DNA of 6,628 bases, from positions 1-6,628 of the forward strand of contig CALTTF010000088.1 of assembly GCA_943908385.1 (NCBI GenBank). Direction: 5' to 3'. The notes beneath the pieces are model-generated. The model had not been told where the DNA came from. It saw only the letters and a program-made list of their open reading frames with translations, and did no database searches. This stretch comes from an uncultured Corynebacterium sp. GTDB taxonomy: Bacteria > Actinomycetota > Actinomycetes > Mycobacteriales > Mycobacteriaceae. Position 1 is the first letter of the stretch. The number at the start of each line of letters is the position of its first letter. This document shows positions 5,007 to 6,628 of this stretch, piece by piece. The position numbers were made by a program, and so were the translations under genes.

Positions 5007-6628
5007 CTAGCGGAAGCGGTAGAACTGCGCGCTCATCGCCGGCACATGGAACGAGGCAGACTGCTCGAAGCTGTCCCAGGGCTGGGGGGAGGTGGAGACG
5101 GCGTCGGCAAGCGGGTTGCCTGCGCCGTGGTAGCGCGCGTCGTCGGTGTTGAGAATGAGCTCCCATTCGCCGGCCCGGGGAAGGCCGAGGCGGTAGTCGG
5201 GCTGGGACGCGCCGGACAGGTTGATCACGGCGAGGACGGGCGTACCGTCGGCGCCCCAGCGGATGTAGGCGAGGATATTGTGCTGGGAATCGTCGCCCTT
5301 GATCCACTGGAAGCCCATCGGCGTGTTGTCCTGGCTGTACAGGGCGGGCGTGTCGCGGTACAGGTGGTTCAGGTCGCGCACGAGGGTGCGGATGCCGCGG
5401 TGGTATTCGCTGTCCCAGCCCTCGAGGTCGTCCCAGTTGACGGAGCCGGCCTCGGCCCATTCGGTGGTCTGGCCGAACTCGCAGCCCATGAACATGAGCT
5501 GCTTGCCCGGGTGGGAGAACATGTACGCGAACAGGTTGCGCACGCCGGCGGCCTTGTTCCAGGCGTCGCCGGGCATGCGCTCCCACAGGGAGCCCTTTCC
5601 GTGGACGACCTCGTCGTGGCTGAACGGCAGGACGTAGCGCTCGGAGAAGGCATACACGAGGGAGAAGGTGATCTCGTGGTGGTGGTAGGAGCGGTGGATG
5701 GGGTCGAGGGAGAAGTACTCGAGGGTGTCGTTCATCCAGCCCATGTTCCACTTCAGGGAGAAGCCGAGGCCGTCGGCGGAGGTCTGGGCGGTCACGCCCG
5801 GCCAGGCGGTGGATTCCTCGGCGATTGTGAGCACGCCCGGGTGGGCGCGGTGCACTGTGCCGTTGACTTCCTGGAGGAATTGGACGGCGTCGAGGTTTTC
5901 GCGGCCGCCGAATTGGTTCGGCAGCCATTCGCCGGGGTTGCGGGAGTAGTCCAGGTAGAGCATGGAGGCGACGGCGTCGACACGGATGCCGTCGAGGTGG
6001 TATTCCTCGAACCAGTAGAGGGCGTTGGCGACGAGGAAGTTGCGTACCTCGTTGCGGCCGAAGTCGAAGACGTAGGTGCCCCAGTCCTTCTGCTCGCCGC
6101 GGCGCCAGTCGGGGTGCTCGTAGAGGGGGGTGCCGTCGAAACGCGCGAGCGCCCATTCATCTTTGGGGAAGTGCGCGGGAACCCAGTCGACGATCACGCC
6201 GATGCCAGCGCCGTGCAGCTTATCGACGAGATACTTGAAGTCCTCCGGCGACCCCCACCTTGCTGTCGGGGCGTAGTACCCGGAGACTTGGTAGCCCCAG
6301 GAGCCGCCGAAGGGGTGCTCGGCAACGGGCAGGAATTCGACGTGCGTGTAGCCGTTGTCGACGAGGTAGGGGACGAGCTCGCGGGCCAGTTCGCGGTAGC
6401 CGTGGCCGACGCGCCAGGAGCCGATGTGGACTTCGTAGACGCTCATGGGGGCGTTCGTCGCGTCGATACCGGGGCGCGCAGCCATCCACTCGTGGTCGGT
6501 CCAGGAGTACTCGTCGACGCCGGCGACCACGGAGACGGTCTCAGGCGGAGTCTTTGTCCGCTTCGCCAACGGGTCCGCCTTATCGACGGCCCGTCCGTCC
6601 GCCCCCTGCACCGTGAACTTGTATTCGG
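5007..6628 (-). CDS. glgB: 1,4-alpha-glucan (glycogen) branching enzyme, N-terminus missing
   Basis: GlgB cuts alpha-1,4 glucan chains and reattaches the piece through an alpha-1,6 bond, making branches in glycogen or related alpha-glucan in the cytoplasm. It is a GH13 enzyme. The frame is open to the right edge (EYKFTVQGADG...), so the GTG at 6611 is internal; about 539 residues are visible of a family length near 730, and the missing part should be the N-terminal CBM48 region. Visible elements are PMSVYEVHIGSWR at the start of the catalytic barrel, region I DWVPAHF, region II GIRVDAV with the nucleophile Asp (5976-5978), region III IAEEST with the acid/base Glu (5817-5819), region IV FSHDEVVHG with the third Asp (5613-5615), and the C-terminal all-beta domain ending SAQFYRFR. 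All catalytic residues are present. In corynebacteria glgE is often adjacent upstream, which would lie outside this window. Confidence 0.97.
   Translation of the reverse strand, partial: EYKFTVQGADGRAVDKADPLAKRTKTPPETVSVVAGVDEYSWTDHEWMAARPGIDATNAPMSVYEVHIGSWRVGHGYRELARELVPYLVDNGYTHVEFLPVAEHPFGGSWGYQVSGYYAPTARWGSPEDFKYLVDKLHGAGIGVIVDWVPAHFPKDEWALARFDGTPLYEHPDWRRGEQKDWGTYVFDFGRNEVRNFLVANALYWFEEYHLDGIRVDAVASMLYLDYSRNPGEWLPNQFGGRENLDAVQFLQEVNGTVHRAHPGVLTIAEESTAWPGVTAQTSADGLGFSLKWNMGWMNDTLEYFSLDPIHRSYHHHEITFSLVYAFSERYVLPFSHDEVVHGKGSLWERMPGDAWNKAAGVRNLFAYMFSHPGKQLMFMGCEFGQTTEWAEAGSVNWDDLEGWDSEYHRGIRTLVRDLNHLYRDTPALYSQDNTPMGFQWIKGDDSQHNILAYIRWGADGTPVLAVINLSGASQPDYRLGLPRAGEWELILNTDDARYHGAGNPLADAVSTSPQPWDSFEQSASFHVPAMSAQFYRFR

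Noticed and set aside
4774..6156. 460-residue minus-strand open frame overlapping glgB in another frame
   Set aside because: It is an Arg/Pro-rich shadow of glgB, whose own frame carries every branching-enzyme motif.
6609..6611. GTG on the minus strand as the start of glgB
   Set aside because: The frame continues to the window edge with EYKFT, typical of the family, and the visible protein lacks the N-terminal carbohydrate-binding region.

Overview
The window looks like chromosomal DNA from a high-GC actinobacterium, most likely a Corynebacterium or close relative. The evidence is the AtpD/AtpC protein style, a DUF2550 gene right after atpC, the actinobacterial mismatch endonuclease NucS, a DUF222/13E12-type HNH protein, and GC-rich codon use throughout. 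The genus call rests on remembered family resemblance and gene order, not on a search.

Layout, left to right. The plus strand begins inside atpD (F1 beta subunit; its first codons lie before the window), followed after 9 bases by atpC (F1 epsilon). A clear intrinsic terminator closes this ATP synthase operon. A spacer of about 320 bases follows, holding the terminator, two short degenerate tandem repeats and a promoter. Next come a DUF2550 membrane-anchored protein of unknown function, nucS, and 10 bases after nucS a 91-residue Cys/His-rich protein, all on the plus strand. That small gene meets a minus-strand HNH endonuclease-domain gene tail to tail; their stop codons share one TTAA tetramer. 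Last, also on the minus strand, is glgB (glycogen branching enzyme), whose N-terminal part lies beyond the right edge and which has a strong hairpin just after its stop.

How the genes work together. atpD and atpC belong to F1F0 ATP synthase. NucS is the nuclease of the non-canonical mismatch repair used by actinobacteria that lack MutS/MutL; it keeps its nuclease triad and a C-terminal clamp-binding-like tail. The small zinc-finger-like protein is apparently co-transcribed with it. GlgB builds alpha-1,6 branches in glycogen or alpha-glucan. The HNH protein belongs to a family often present in several copies in actinobacterial genomes, and its role is unclear.

Most of the window is conserved housekeeping DNA, and I see no convincing new defence or mobile system. 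The points most worth a second look are the NucS-linked small Cys/His protein, three genes whose predicted promoters put the -10 box only 7-8 bases before the ATG (leaderless transcripts), and a cluster of three TGCGCA boxes in and upstream of the HNH promoter that looks like an operator.
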